DNA of 48,969 bases, taken from contig NZ_JBAHUQ010000039.1 in assembly GCF_036689865.1 (NCBI RefSeq), positions 1 to 48,969 of the forward strand, read 5' to 3'. Positions 35,072 to 44,619 of the stretch are shown in pieces. Position 1 is the stretch's first letter, and each line of letters starts with the position of its first letter. A model generated the notes under the pieces. It saw nothing but the letters and a program-made list of their open reading frames with translations, had not been told where the DNA came from and made no database searches. The DNA comes from Magnetococcus sp. PR-3 (lineage in GTDB: Bacteria > Pseudomonadota > Magnetococcia > Magnetococcales > Magnetococcaceae). The translations under genes and the position numbers were made by a program.

Positions 35072-36574
35072 GTGGCTGATGACATCCAAGTACCGGTAAT
35101 TGGTGATGACATTGTAACTCCGGCCCCTGAAGCTGGGACGATGAACCATCTCAACCCGATTCCGGCCCAGGCCAAGCATATGGAGCCACTGGATTTCCCC
35201 AGTGGGCGGGTGGAGAATTGGCAGGAAGCCGGTATTGAGAAGTTTGGGGATCTACTCTCCAAGTATCGCTCTTTACAGGTGTTTATGGATATCTGCGTAA
35301 AATGCGGATCCTGCACCGATAAGTGCCACTACTTCCTGGGTACTCAAGATCCTAACAACATGCCGGTTCAGCGTGCTGAACTGATGCGTGAAGTCTACCG
35401 TCGCTACTTCACACCTGGGGGTAAGATGTTCCCCGATCTGGTGAAGGCTTCGGATTTTGACGAAGAGATGCTGGATAAGTGGTTTACCTACTTCCACCAG
35501 TGCTCCCAGTGCCGTCGCTGCTCGGTCTTCTGCCCTTACGGTATTGATACCGCTGAGGTTTCCATGGCAGCCCGTGAGCTTATGGACAGCATTGGTGTGG
35601 GTCATAAATACACCACAGAGATTGTGGCTAAGGTCCATGATCTGGGTAACAATCTAGGTATTCCCAAACCTGCCCTGAAGGGTACCTTGGACTTCCTGGA
35701 AGATGACATTCTGGAAACCTCAGGCCATGAAGTACGTCTGCCTTTGGACCAAAAGGGTGCCGATGTTCTGTTAATCGCCCCTTCGGCTGACTTCTTCTCA
35801 GCACCCCATGTGGACTCTTTAATGGGGTATGCCAAGGTATTCCACCAGGCTGGTATCAGCTATACCATCAGTTCGGTTGCTTCTGAGGCAGCTAACTTTG
35901 GTATGTTCATTGGTAACTTTGATCAGATGCAGAAGATCGCCAAGCGCATCAGTGATCAGGCCCGTGAGCTGGGTGTCAAACGTATTGTGGTGGGTGAGTG
36001 CGGTCACGCATGGCGTGTTGCTTATGCCTTCTGGAATACCCTGAATGGTCCCTTTGACTATCTGGACCCCAGGTATCCGGTACCTCAGCATATTTGTGAG
36101 TTTACCAACGACCTGTACAACCGTGGTGCGTTGACCATGGATCGTACGGCGAATGATGACAAGATCATCACCTTCCATGACTCCTGTAACGTGGCACGGG
36201 CCTCCCGTATGGGACCCAATCCCGGTGGACAGTTTGAAATTCCACGGGCATTGATCAAGGCCTCAGCCAACCGTTTTGTGGATATGGACCCAGATACCAT
36301 TCATGAAAAGACCTTCTGCTGCGGTGGTGGCGGTGGTTTGTTGACGGATGAGTTGATGGATCTGCGCATCAAGGGTGTCATGCCCCGTGTCACCGCCTTG
36401 AAAAAGGTGATGGACGAAGACAATGTTAACTTCCTGGCCCTGATCTGTGCCATCTGTAAGGCGCAGTTTACCAAGGTGCTGCCCTACTACGACATCCCCA
36501 TGGATATGGTGGGTGGTGTTCACCAGTTGGTCAGTAACGCGATTCAGTTGGGTTCCAAGAAGGGTGTGGTTTAA
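35072..36574 (+). CDS. dsrK: DsrK-like iron-sulfur subunit (HdrD family)
   Basis: Cytoplasmic catalytic subunit of the DsrMK module, thought to reduce or oxidise the DsrC disulfide or trisulfide. The start is GTG 35072 with AAGGAG 7 nt upstream (500 aa). There are two 4Fe-4S clusters: C75/C78/C81/C85 and C144/C147/C150/C154. Two C-terminal CCG-type regions follow, one with HDSCN and FCCGGGGG and the other with CAICKAQF, which bind the special catalytic cubane in HdrB/HdrD proteins. rph begins immediately after the stop. Confidence 0.94.
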   Translation: MADDIQVPVIGDDIVTPAPEAGTMNHLNPIPAQAKHMEPLDFPSGRVENWQEAGIEKFGDLLSKYRSLQVFMDICVKCGSCTDKCHYFLGTQDPNNMPVQRAELMREVYRRYFTPGGKMFPDLVKASDFDEEMLDKWFTYFHQCSQCRRCSVFCPYGIDTAEVSMAARELMDSIGVGHKYTTEIVAKVHDLGNNLGIPKPALKGTLDFLEDDILETSGHEVRLPLDQKGADVLLIAPSADFFSAPHVDSLMGYAKVFHQAGISYTISSVASEAANFGMFIGNFDQMQKIAKRISDQARELGVKRIVVGECGHAWRVAYAFWNTLNGPFDYLDPRYPVPQHICEFTNDLYNRGALTMDRTANDDKIITFHDSCNVARASRMGPNPGGQFEIPRALIKASANRFVDMDPDTIHEKTFCCGGGGGLLTDELMDLRIKGVMPRVTALKKVMDEDNVNFLALICAICKAQFTKVLPYYDIPMDMVGGVHQLVSNAIQLGSKKGVV

Positions 36575-37303
36575 TTGAATAACTCTCCCCGTTTTAGTGG
36601 TCGCCGCCCCGATGAACTGCGGGCGGTGACCATGACCCGTCATTTTGCCAAGCATGCTGAAGGTTCCTGCCTGATCACCTTTGGAGATACCCACGTCTTA
36701 TGTACCGCCACGGTGGAGGAGTCTCAACCCCGTTGGATGCGTAATGAAGATCGTGGTTGGGTAACCGCTGAATATGGCATGTTGCCCCGCTCGACCAATA
36801 CCCGTATGGGCCGTGAAGCCAGCCGTGGTAAGCAGAGTGGGCGTACCCAGGAGATTCAACGTCTCATTGGGCGGGCCATGCGTTCGGTGGTGGATCTTAA
36901 AGCTTTGGGTAAGCGCACCATCTGGTTGGATTGTGATGTTATCCAGGCCGATGGCGGTACCCGAACCGCAGCCATTACCGGTGCTTTTGTCGCCATGCAT
37001 GATGCGGTTTCTCGTCTGTTGGATGCCGGGTTGATCCGTGATAACCCTTTACGGGATCATGTGGCCGCCGTGAGTTGTGGCATTGTTGATGGTCTGCCTG
37101 CTCTGGATCTTGACTATCGTGAAGACTCCAGCTGTGATACCGACATGAATTTTGTGATGACCGGCTCTGGCGGTTTTGTGGAAATTCAAGGTACGGCAGA
37201 GGGGGCACCCTTTTCCCGTGCTGAGTTTGATGCCATGGCTGGCTTGGCCGAGCAGGGGATTATGGCGTTGATTGAAGAGCAGAAAAAGGCACTTAAAGCT
37301 TAA
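36575..37303 (+). CDS. rph: Ribonuclease PH
   Basis: Phosphorolytic 3'-5' exoribonuclease that trims tRNA 3' ends. The 242-aa protein starts at TTG 36575 directly after the dsrK stop; no better in-frame start precedes [10 protein letters not shown]. Signatures are [71 protein letters not shown], and [23 protein letters not shown]. Its placement behind dsrK is probably operonic without functional meaning. Confidence 0.95.
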   Translation: MNNSPRFSGRRPDELRAVTMTRHFAKHAEGSCLITFGDTHVLCTATVEESQPRWMRNEDRGWVTAEYGMLPRSTNTRMGREASRGKQSGRTQEIQRLIGRAMRSVVDLKALGKRTIWLDCDVIQADGGTRTAAITGAFVAMHDAVSRLLDAGLIRDNPLRDHVAAVSCGIVDGLPALDLDYREDSSCDTDMNFVMTGSGGFVEIQGTAEGAPFSRAEFDAMAGLAEQGIMALIEEQKKALKA

Positions 37304-37332
37304 CGGTTTGGTGTCTAACAAAGATAAATACA

Positions 37333-37363
37333 CAAGGGGCCTTTCATGGCCCCTTGTTTTGTT
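37333..37363 (+). terminator. Rho-independent terminator after rph
   Basis: A 9-bp stem (37333-37341 with 37348-37356) and a 6-nt loop are followed by TTTTGTTT, about 30 nt after the rph stop. Confidence 0.9.
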
Positions 37364-37434
37364 TGGGGGTGCTGCTTCAGAGTAGGTGGCACCCCTTTTT
37401 ATGTTGGGGTCTTCGTTTGAATGGACGGTTTAAG

Positions 37435-38604
37435 ATGCCACCACTGTCTCTATACATCCACATACCCTACTGCGTTCACAAATGCCCCTATTGTGATTTT
37501 CACTCCAGGGTCGATGCTGTTGTGCCCCAAGCAGACTATGTGGATGCACTGCTGATAGAGATGCGCTATTGGCGGGCGCGTTTGCAGGGGGATAAACGGA
37601 ACTTACATACGCTGTTTTTGGGTGGGGGTACCCCATCCCTGTTTGATCCTGAGCAGATTGCCCGGTTGCTACAGGGGATTGCGCAGATATGGCCTCTCTC
37701 ACCCACCTGTGAAATCACCTTGGAGTCCAACCCTGAATCCCTGACCAAGGACCGTTTAGCGGGGTATCGTCAAGCGGGTGTAACCCGTATTAGTATGGGG
37801 GTCCAGGCGCTGGATGATGCACGTTTACAGAGGTTGGATCGTCCCCATAACCGCAGCCAGGCACAGCAGGCATTGGCTTGGTTGGGGGAAGCTGGGTTCA
37901 GGAGTTGGAGTGCCGATCTGATCTATGCCACACCCGATCATACCCTAGAGGGGTGGTTGAAAGAGTTGGATGAGATCTTGGCTTATTCTCCGCCCCACCT
38001 CTCCTGTTATGCCCTGACCGTGGAGCCAGGAACCCCTTTTTTTCAGCAACAGCGCGAGGGGGGGTTGCACATACCTGAAGATGAGCAGCAGTTGGTTTTG
38101 ATGGATGCCACCTATGAACGGCTGTCTAAGGCCGGGTTGCCCCCGTATGAGATCAGTAACTTTGCCCGAGTACACCACCCCTGTCGGCATAATCAAAATT
38201 ACTGGCAGTTTGGGGATTATTTGGGGGTCGGTGTGGCGGCCCATGGCAAAGTGACCGATGCAGCGGGTCGGGTGGTGCGAAGTGCTAACTTGGCGGATGC
38301 CGCACGTTATTTTAGCCGTTTGCAGGAGGAGGGGGTACCACCCTTGGTACGGGATATGCTCTTAAGCCCACAGGAGGCAGGCAATGAGGCGTTGGTTATG
38401 GGTCTGCGCACCATGGAAGGGTTGAACAAAGCAACTTACCAACAGGCTCGGGGAAAGCCTGTTGAACAGACGGTAGGTGGTGATCTTTCCTGGTTTTTAA
38501 AGCAGGGCCTTGTTGCACATAATGACACACATATCTGGTTAACCAGCAAAGGGTTAAGGCTGGGTGATGGGGTGATGTCAGAGCTGATGGAGATGGAGCT
38601 TTGA
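37435..38604 (+). CDS. hemW: Radical SAM haem chaperone HemW
   Basis: HemN-related radical SAM protein that binds haem and helps deliver it to haem proteins; it is not a coproporphyrinogen oxidase. The 389-aa protein has C13, C17 and C20 in the Fe-S motif (YCVHKCPYC), FLGGGTPSLF, and the HNQNYW motif, which fits the HNXXYW signature of HemW and is absent from HemN. The start is ATG 37435; an upstream open extension to 37354 lies over the rph terminator and is rejected. A true HemN is encoded at 11265. Confidence 0.94.
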   Translation: MPPLSLYIHIPYCVHKCPYCDFHSRVDAVVPQADYVDALLIEMRYWRARLQGDKRNLHTLFLGGGTPSLFDPEQIARLLQGIAQIWPLSPTCEITLESNPESLTKDRLAGYRQAGVTRISMGVQALDDARLQRLDRPHNRSQAQQALAWLGEAGFRSWSADLIYATPDHTLEGWLKELDEILAYSPPHLSCYALTVEPGTPFFQQQREGGLHIPEDEQQLVLMDATYERLSKAGLPPYEISNFARVHHPCRHNQNYWQFGDYLGVGVAAHGKVTDAAGRVVRSANLADAARYFSRLQEEGVPPLVRDMLLSPQEAGNEALVMGLRTMEGLNKATYQQARGKPVEQTVGGDLSWFLKQGLVAHNDTHIWLTSKGLRLGDGVMSELMEMEL

Positions 38605-38660
38605 GCAGCTTTATCTGGGTTTGATTACAGTATCCATGGATTGGATGGGGTGAGGTTTAC

Positions 38661-40289
38661 ATGTTGCGCCTGCTTTATGCTACCTCGTTACGGGTGAAAT
38701 TACTCTTCATCGTCTTTTTGGCGCTGGTCGGTATTTTGATCTCTGGTGTGCTCTCATTGCACATGCTTCGTAGCCAAATGATGATGGATCGTCAGTTGAT
38801 GGTTCAGGCGTTGGTTGAGGGCGCAAGTAGCCAAGTCCAGCGTATTTATGAGATGGAGCGGATCGGCGCTTACTCGACCGAGGAGGCGCAAGATCTGGCC
38901 AAGACCGTGGTGGGATCCATGCGCTTTAGTGGGGGTAACTACTTTTGGATCAATGATCTATCGCCACGCATGGTTATGCATCCGGTCAACGCCTCTCTGA
39001 ATGGGCAAGCGTTGGCAGGCTTCAAAGACCATGAAGGTAAGGCTTTTTTTGTGGATATGGTCTCTGTGGTGCGTGAGCACGGCGCAGGCTTTGTGGCGTA
39101 TCAGTGGAGTCGACCCGGATCAGACCAGCCAGAGCCCAAGCTCTCCTATGTTCAAGGGTTTGAACCGTGGGGTTGGATGATCGGTGCGGGTATCTATTTA
39201 AAGGATGTGGATGCCGCCGTGAACCAGGGGGCCAAAGAGTTGGCTGGTGGTTTGGTGGTTCTGCTGACCTTGTTGCTGGCTCTGGCCTGGTTTATTAGCC
39301 GTATGGTCCGTCACCAACTGGGAGGCGAGCCCGATCAGTTACAGGTGGTGTGCCGGGCTATTGCAGATGGTGATCTGGACTTTTTTGGAAGACACCCTGC
39401 GGTTAAAGCACCAACAGGTGCTTGGGCAGACTTAATGCGGATGAATCAAACTCTGGTTGGGGTGGCTCGGACCGTACAAGCAGGTGCCCACGGGGTGAAT
39501 GAAAGCAGTGATCACCTGGCACAGACCTCCAGCGCCTTATCAGAAAGTGCCGATGAGCAAGCCAGTACACTCCGGCAAACGGCCTCTGCTATGGAGAATA
39601 TTACCCATAACATTGCTCAGAACAGTAAGCATGCCCAAGGGGCTGAGGGGATCTCTCAGCGTGCCTATGAAGGGGCTAAATCCGGTGGTGAGGCGGTGGA
39701 TGAAGCGGTACAGGTGATGCACAACATTGCCAATAAAATTGGGATTATTGAAGAGATTGCCCGTCAAACCAACCTTCTGGCTTTGAATGCAGCGATTGAG
39801 GCAGCCCGTGCGGGTGAGCAGGGTAAGGGGTTTGCCGTTGTGGCTGCAGAGGTTCGTAAACTGGCCGAGCGTAGCCAGGAGGCCGCCGCAGAGATTGGTG
39901 AGTTATCTGGTGAGACGGTTAGTGTTGCCGAGCGGGCTGGTGAGATGATCACCGCAATGGTTCCACAAATTCAGGATACCGCCAAGCTTGTTGCAGAGAT
40001 CGCCCGTACCAGCCAGGAACAGAGCCTTGGGGTTGCACAGATCAACCATGCCGTTCAGCAGATGGAGGGGGGGGTGCAGCAGAACCTACAAGCAGCCCAA
40101 GAGGTAGCCAGTGCTGCAGAGACTTTATCGGCACAGTCGGAGCGTATGGGTCAGGATTTAAGCTTCTTCCGGGTAGGTAAGGTGGATACCAAAGCTCTGC
40201 CCCCCGTCTCTAAACGTAGTCGTGAGCCGGTTAAAACCGTGGCAAATTCTCAGCCTCAGTTGGCCCTACCCAGCCCTAAAAAGAGATAA
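38661..40289 (+). CDS. Methyl-accepting chemotaxis protein with single Cache sensor
   Basis: A 542-aa inner-membrane chemoreceptor. TM1 lies at about 12-34. A periplasmic single-Cache (sCache_2-like) domain follows, with [18 protein letters not shown] and [18 protein letters not shown], and then TM2 near 197-219. The cytoplasmic signalling domain has the conserved tip [42 protein letters not shown], quoted here only as its known position at about 365-405. Ligand unknown; related Cache domains bind small organic acids. It is a single gene upstream of ald. Confidence 0.92.
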   Translation: MLRLLYATSLRVKLLFIVFLALVGILISGVLSLHMLRSQMMMDRQLMVQALVEGASSQVQRIYEMERIGAYSTEEAQDLAKTVVGSMRFSGGNYFWINDLSPRMVMHPVNASLNGQALAGFKDHEGKAFFVDMVSVVREHGAGFVAYQWSRPGSDQPEPKLSYVQGFEPWGWMIGAGIYLKDVDAAVNQGAKELAGGLVVLLTLLLALAWFISRMVRHQLGGEPDQLQVVCRAIADGDLDFFGRHPAVKAPTGAWADLMRMNQTLVGVARTVQAGAHGVNESSDHLAQTSSALSESADEQASTLRQTASAMENITHNIAQNSKHAQGAEGISQRAYEGAKSGGEAVDEAVQVMHNIANKIGIIEEIARQTNLLALNAAIEAARAGEQGKGFAVVAAEVRKLAERSQEAAAEIGELSGETVSVAERAGEMITAMVPQIQDTAKLVAEIARTSQEQSLGVAQINHAVQQMEGGVQQNLQAAQEVASAAETLSAQSERMGQDLSFFRVGKVDTKALPPVSKRSREPVKTVANSQPQLALPSPKKR

Positions 40290-40549
40290 AGCTTCAGATC
40301 CTACCAAGAGTTTTCTGCCTTGATGAGGGTGTGACCTCCACCCGGGTAGCCCTGCGTTGGGTGGCCATATCCTTAATGGGTTGTTCTGGCTCTCTCTAGA
40401 GGGCTTGTTAAAGGGCGTACCGTCACGTTTTGGTATCTGGGCAACCACAGAAAACCGACCCCCCGCAGAGAACTTCTTACCCAATCTACCCCTCAAACGT
40501 TTTCAGATGGTTATATTAAAGGGTTTCTAACCCCCAACGGAGTCTCACC
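40290..40549. other. Non-coding gap between chemoreceptor and ald
   Basis: About 260 nt with several inverted repeats, including CCACCC/GGGTGG around 40337-40363 and GGGTT-TCT-AACCC at about 40520-40533, just before the ald ribosome binding site. These may form the ald leader, but no known riboswitch was recognised and no promoter can be named. Confidence 0.4.
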
Positions 40550-41662
40550 ATGATCATCGGTGTCGTTAAAGAGATCCGCACCCAAGAAAACCGTGTTGCA
40601 CTGACCCCTGATGGGGCCGAAACCCTGATCCAAAATGGTCATACCGTCTTGGTGGAGCAGAGCGCAGGCTTGGGCAGTGGTTTTGAGGATCATCACTACC
40701 AGGCGGTGGGGGCGACTATTCATGCCGATGCTGCCACAGTTTGGCGTGATGTAGAGTTGATGCTCAAAGTCAAAGAGCCCCAACCTCAGGAATATCCTCT
40801 GCTGCAACCAGGGCAAATGCTCTTTACCTATTTCCACTTTGCCGCATCAGAACAGCTTACCGAAGCGGTGATCAACTCCGGCGCTGTGGCCATTGCCTAT
40901 GAAACGGTTGAGGACCAGCAGGGTAACCTGCCTTTGCTCACCCCAATGAGTGAGGTTGCCGGGCGTATGGCGATCCAGGAGAGTGCCAAATATCTGGAGC
41001 GTGCCCAAGGGGGGCGGGGTATTCTATTAGGTGGGGTTCCTGGTGTGGCCCCTGCTCAAGTGGTGATCATTGGGGCTGGGGTGGTGGGGACAGAGGCTGC
41101 CCGTATGGCTGCTGGCTTGGGTGCCGATGTCAAGTTGCTGGATGTAAACCTGGAACGTCTGCGCCGTATGGCGGATATACTGCCGGCCAATGTGACGACC
41201 CTGGCTTCTAATCCGGGGGTGTTGAGAGAGGCTATCCAACAGGCTGATGTGGTGGTGGGGGCTGTCTTACTAAAAGGAGCTCGGGCGCCAAAGCTCATAA
41301 GCCGGGCACAGCTCAGGCAGATGCAACCTGGTGCGGTGATTGTGGATACCGCCATTGATCAAGGGGGGATTTTTGAGACCTCCCGTCCCACAACCCATGA
41401 AGATCCGGTCTATCTTGAAGAAGGGGTTATCCACTACTGTGTGGCCAATATGCCCGGTGCTGTACCCATGACCGCAACCCGAGCCCTAACCAATGCCACA
41501 CTACCCTATGCCTTAAAGCTGGCTAATTTAGGCTGGAAGACCGCCTGTGGTGACGATCGTGCCTTGGCCAAAGGGCTGAATATTGTGGCAGGTAAAGTGG
41601 TGTGCCGTGCGGTGGCACAATGTTTTGACCTGCACCATACCCCCAGAAAACAGCTTCTCTAA
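40550..41662 (+). CDS. ald: Alanine dehydrogenase
   Basis: NAD-dependent interconversion of alanine with pyruvate and ammonia. The 370-aa protein has the N-terminal MIIGVVKEIRTQENRVALTP, the substrate lysine region LMLKVKEPQPQEY, TYFHFAA, the NAD fold VVIIGAGVVGTEAARMAAGLGADV at about 170-193, VDTAIDQGGIFETSRPTTH and CVANMPGAVPMTATRALTNATLPY. It is tail-to-tail with the M48 protease gene with only 5 nt between them. Confidence 0.96.
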   Translation: MIIGVVKEIRTQENRVALTPDGAETLIQNGHTVLVEQSAGLGSGFEDHHYQAVGATIHADAATVWRDVELMLKVKEPQPQEYPLLQPGQMLFTYFHFAASEQLTEAVINSGAVAIAYETVEDQQGNLPLLTPMSEVAGRMAIQESAKYLERAQGGRGILLGGVPGVAPAQVVIIGAGVVGTEAARMAAGLGADVKLLDVNLERLRRMADILPANVTTLASNPGVLREAIQQADVVVGAVLLKGARAPKLISRAQLRQMQPGAVIVDTAIDQGGIFETSRPTTHEDPVYLEEGVIHYCVANMPGAVPMTATRALTNATLPYALKLANLGWKTACGDDRALAKGLNIVAGKVVCRAVAQCFDLHHTPRKQLL

Positions 41663-41667
41663 ACCGG

Positions 41668-43056
41668 CTATTTTTTATACTTTTTAGCCTCTTCTTTTGC
41701 GGCTTTGATCTCGACCTTAATACGGTTGCGCAACGCATCTTTAACGGGCAGATGTTTTAAGGCCTGACGGTAATGCCACAGGGCACGTTTGGTCTTTAGC
41801 CGCCGACGTTCGTAACGGGCCAGGGCGGTGTGGCTCATACCCAGGTTACCCCGCTTCCCTTCCACAACCCCTAAGAGATAGAGGGGGGCATTCTGTTCAA
41901 TATACTGGCTGGTTAGGCGGTAGAGTATATTGGCGGCTTCGTCAAACTGACCCGCCTCATGCAGGGCAAAGGCGAGACGATAGTGCATATCCGGATGTTG
42001 ACCTGCACGGGCCACAGCCTGACGAAAGAGTATGATAGCCTCTTCCGGGCGGCCATGGTCCAGCACCACCAGCCCCAACTCCCGCATGAGATAGGGATCA
42101 TTGGGGTTCTCTTTTAATAGAAGGCGCATCCCCTCTTCTGCTTTTTCCAGTTGGCCTGCATAGCGCATCCCTAGGGCAATGCCGTAACGTACCGCAAAGT
42201 GTTCAGGGGTACCTGGTAGCATACGTCTGAGTTTAAGCCGCTGTTGACGGAGAAAGGTTAAAAGATCCTTACTGGCGGAGGCTTCCAACTTGGCTTGAAT
42301 ACGTTTGAGCTGGTGTTGCCACTGCACCCGTTCATGGGTGGGAAAAGCCCCCATGTTTTCTCTTAAGCGGTCAATAAGATCCTGTCCGGCGTGCAGGCGC
42401 TCCAACCCCAGCGGGTGGGTACTTAGGTAAGCCGGCGGTACAGGGTTCATGCGTTGGAGTTGATAGAGGGTCTTAAAGAAGCGGGAGACCCCTTCGGGAT
42501 CCATGGCTGCACGGATCATATAATCGACAGCCAACCGGTCAGCCTGTTGTTCTTTCACGCGGGAGGAGTCTAAAAGACCCTGCCGGGCGATGGCGTTACT
42601 ACCGATTAAAAAGGCACTGGCACCCTCTCCGCTTCCCGCAACACCTGCAGCAATACCCAGTGCCGCACCGACCACCTGTTTGGCCAGCGCGGTACGGGCG
42701 TCGGCTTTTAATTTAATATGGTGGCCTGCCTTAAGGTGGCCCAGCTCGTGGGCAATGACCCCTGCAATTTCATCATAGTGTTTGGCTTTTAAAATAAGGC
42801 CGCTGTTGAATACGACATATTGGTTGGCCAAAGCAAAGGCGTTAATGCTGTTATCCAGGATCACAAAGAACTTAACCCGTTCGGGGTTCAACCCGGCGGA
42901 TTTGACCAGGGGTTTGCCCATGGCCTGGATCAAAGCCATGACCTCCGGATCTGTAATTAACCGAACCGATGCCGCTTGGGATACCTTGGCAGGGAGAACA
43001 AGTAATAAGAGTATCCACAGGCTCAATAAGGGGCGATATGGTCGTTGTTTGAACAT
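41668..43056 (-). CDS. Exported M48 metalloprotease with TPR domain (BepA-like)
   Basis: A 462-aa periplasmic zinc protease with an N-terminal signal peptide (LLSLWILLLLVLPAKVSQA). The HExxH zinc motif is AHELGHLKAGHH with H103, E104 and H107. EQQADRLAVDYM supplies the third ligand. The C-terminal half (about 270-440) consists of TPR-like helical repeats. BepA homologues check outer-membrane protein and LptD assembly. This general role is inferred from architecture. Confidence 0.9.
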   Translation of the reverse strand: MFKQRPYRPLLSLWILLLLVLPAKVSQAASVRLITDPEVMALIQAMGKPLVKSAGLNPERVKFFVILDNSINAFALANQYVVFNSGLILKAKHYDEIAGVIAHELGHLKAGHHIKLKADARTALAKQVVGAALGIAAGVAGSGEGASAFLIGSNAIARQGLLDSSRVKEQQADRLAVDYMIRAAMDPEGVSRFFKTLYQLQRMNPVPPAYLSTHPLGLERLHAGQDLIDRLRENMGAFPTHERVQWQHQLKRIQAKLEASASKDLLTFLRQQRLKLRRMLPGTPEHFAVRYGIALGMRYAGQLEKAEEGMRLLLKENPNDPYLMRELGLVVLDHGRPEEAIILFRQAVARAGQHPDMHYRLAFALHEAGQFDEAANILYRLTSQYIEQNAPLYLLGVVEGKRGNLGMSHTALARYERRRLKTKRALWHYRQALKHLPVKDALRNRIKVEIKAAKEEAKKYKK

Positions 43057-43214
43057 CCTGGTCCAATCCGGCGAGCTTTTTGCTTAGTCTCTATCCTGAG
43101 AGGTGCCGTATGCTGAACGTTAGCTAGGGGCAGCTCTCTCGTAAAGCAGAGTGTACTCCGCTTTGGCTTCGGTCCCAACCGGTGTTGGAACCCAAAAGCA
43201 ATAAAGGTGTGTGT

Positions 43215-43670
43215 GTGGCGGTTAACCGTTTCAGCCGGCTTGTTGAGCTACGTCGTTTGCGCGAAGAGGCGCAAGGGGGCGAGTATGCCAAAGTTTTGGC
43301 AGACCTGAATGACTTGAAACAGCAGGTCACCCTGTTGGATCAGGAGACAGAGCAGGCCCGTGCGGATGCTTTGGATCTGGTGGGCGACCATACCACCATT
43401 CTCTCTGGTGATATGATCGCGGGCTTTTTTGAAGGGCAAAAGGTTCGGCGTACACGACTATTAGAAGCTGTAGAGAAGAGTGAGCCCCTTGTTGAGGCCG
43501 CCAAGCAACGATGGCTTGAGGCACGTAAGGGGTTACGTCAGGCAGAAAAACTGGAAGAAAAAACCGACCTTAAGTTGCAAAAAGAGGCACTGAGGGTCGA
43601 GAACCGAATGTTGGACATGGCCGGGGTGGTGCGTCACATTCGGCAGCAAGATAAGGAGACCATGCTGTGA
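43215..43670 (+). CDS. fliJ: FliJ-like flagellar export chaperone
   Basis: A 151-aa, almost entirely helical and coiled-coil protein (RLVELRRLREEAQGGEYAKVLADLNDLKQQV and EKLEEKTDLKLQKEALRVENR are typical). It starts at GTG 43215 with AAGG 5 nt upstream. Length and heptad pattern fit FliJ, the stalk component between the FliI ATPase and FlhA. Sequence conservation in this family is low, so the call rests also on context: it overlaps a MotE-like gene and precedes flagellins. Confidence 0.65.
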   Translation: MAVNRFSRLVELRRLREEAQGGEYAKVLADLNDLKQQVTLLDQETEQARADALDLVGDHTTILSGDMIAGFFEGQKVRRTRLLEAVEKSEPLVEAAKQRWLEARKGLRQAEKLEEKTDLKLQKEALRVENRMLDMAGVVRHIRQQDKETML

Positions 43671-44182
43671 TGAATGGGATTAAGCGAGTTATGGCCATGG
43701 CGGTAATGGCTTTTGGATTGATGGTATCACCCGTTATGGCGGCACAAGATCAGAATGGTGCCCCCCGTGATCCTGTCGATTTACTAAAAACGCTCGAAAA
43801 GCGGCAAGTGTCTCTGGAAGCCAGAGCCAAGGCGCTGGATCTGAAAGAGCAGGAGATCAAACGTATGGGGGAGATGGTGGATAAGCGTCTCAAGGCATTG
43901 ACCGCCCTGCGTGAAGAGGTCCGTCAGGATATCTTGGAAGAGAAAAACATCAATACCGAGAATATAGCCCGCCTAGCTCGTATCTATAGTGCCATGAAGC
44001 CCAAGGTTGCAGCCAAACAGTTGAAGGACCTTGAACGTACCACGGCGGTAAAGATACTTAAGGTGCTTAAAGAGAAGGTGGCGGCTAAGATCTTTGATAA
44101 AATGGATCCGATGGAGGCTGTTCCTCTGGCAGATGCCATTGGTATGACACTGCAGGAACGCCGCATGCGACGCATTCAATAG
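43670..44182 (+). CDS. MotE-like periplasmic flagellar motor protein
   Basis: A 170-aa protein with a signal peptide or N-terminal anchor (VMAMAVMAFGLMVSPVMA). A coiled coil at about 35-95 is followed by an MgtE-N-like domain (ARIYSAMKPKVAAKQLKDL, VAAKIFDKMDPMEAVPLADAIG). This domain order is that of MotE, which in rhizobia assists folding of MotC in the periplasm. The ATG overlaps the TGA of the fliJ-like gene. A terminator follows. Confidence 0.78.
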   Translation: MNGIKRVMAMAVMAFGLMVSPVMAAQDQNGAPRDPVDLLKTLEKRQVSLEARAKALDLKEQEIKRMGEMVDKRLKALTALREEVRQDILEEKNINTENIARLARIYSAMKPKVAAKQLKDLERTTAVKILKVLKEKVAAKIFDKMDPMEAVPLADAIGMTLQERRMRRIQ

Positions 44183-44215
44183 CGGGTTTAGCTTGCATAG
44201 GTGTCGGGGTTTTCT

Positions 44216-44245
44216 AAAAAGCACGCCAATGGCGTGCTTTTTTTG
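44216..44245 (+). terminator. Rho-independent terminator after the motE-like gene
   Basis: Arms AAAAAGCACGCC (44216-44227) and GGCGTGCTTTTT enclose a 3-nt loop and run into a T tract. Confidence 0.93.
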
Positions 44246-44391
44246 TTTATATTAAACAAGCACATACATATAAAATTAAGAAAAGGAGCAAAAAAAGGTT
44301 AAGGGGTTTGGATATCCCGTCGATAAATTCTCTTACGCACAGCAAAATGACTGTGTGAAAACAAAAAAATGAAGCAGCATAAAAAAACGCT

Positions 44392-44418
44392 TAAAGGTTC
44401 CAAGGGAGGGGCCGATAA
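44392..44418 (+). promoter_or_regulatory. Sigma-28 (FliA) flagellar promoter of the first flagellin
   Basis: TAAA (44392-44395) and GCCGATAA (44411-44418), separated by exactly 15 nt, are a perfect match to the sigma-28 consensus. Transcription would start near 44425 and leave a leader of about 195 nt before the flagellin ATG at 44620. The upstream stretch 44246-44391 is A/T rich and shows nothing else. Confidence 0.9.
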
Positions 44419-44424
44419 GCATAC

Positions 44425-44619
44425 TAACGGCCACAAGAGCCGTGACTTGAAGGGCAGTACCTAAGGGAAAAAGATGGGGGCAAGAGGCCCGCATTTATAA
44501 AAAAGTAGTAAACGCTGTATTAGGGTTAGGGTTGGCCCTGTAAAACGAACAACCCACCTCCAGCCAAGGACGGAAAACACGAAGACCATACTGGCTCTTC
44601 GTACGTTGGAGGTAGAACC
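44425..44619 (+). promoter_or_regulatory. Structured 5' leader that can sequester the flagellin ribosome binding site
   Basis: ACCTCCA (44556-44562) is fully complementary to TGGAGGT (44607-44613), which contains the ribosome binding site. Inside, ACGAAGA (44579-44585) pairs with TCTTCGT (44596-44602). A further small hairpin ACGGC/GCCGT lies near the transcript start. The nested layout suggests translational control of the flagellin. No binding partner is identified, though AAGGA at 44566-44570 and the GGA in the ribosome binding site could be CsrA contacts. Confidence 0.55.

Noticed and set aside
37354-37434. Longer N-terminus of HemW
   Set aside because: It would begin inside the rph terminator and adds residues not found in the family, which normally starts just before the SLYIHIPYC segment.
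43086-43214. Extended starts of the fliJ-like gene in the gap to the M48 gene
   Set aside because: The upstream TTG start at 43182 lacks a ribosome binding site; GTG 43215 has AAGG at good spacing and gives the usual FliJ length.
44520-44535. Telomere-like TTAGGGTTAGGG in the flagellin leader
   Set aside because: Only two units in an otherwise bacterial context; chance occurrence.
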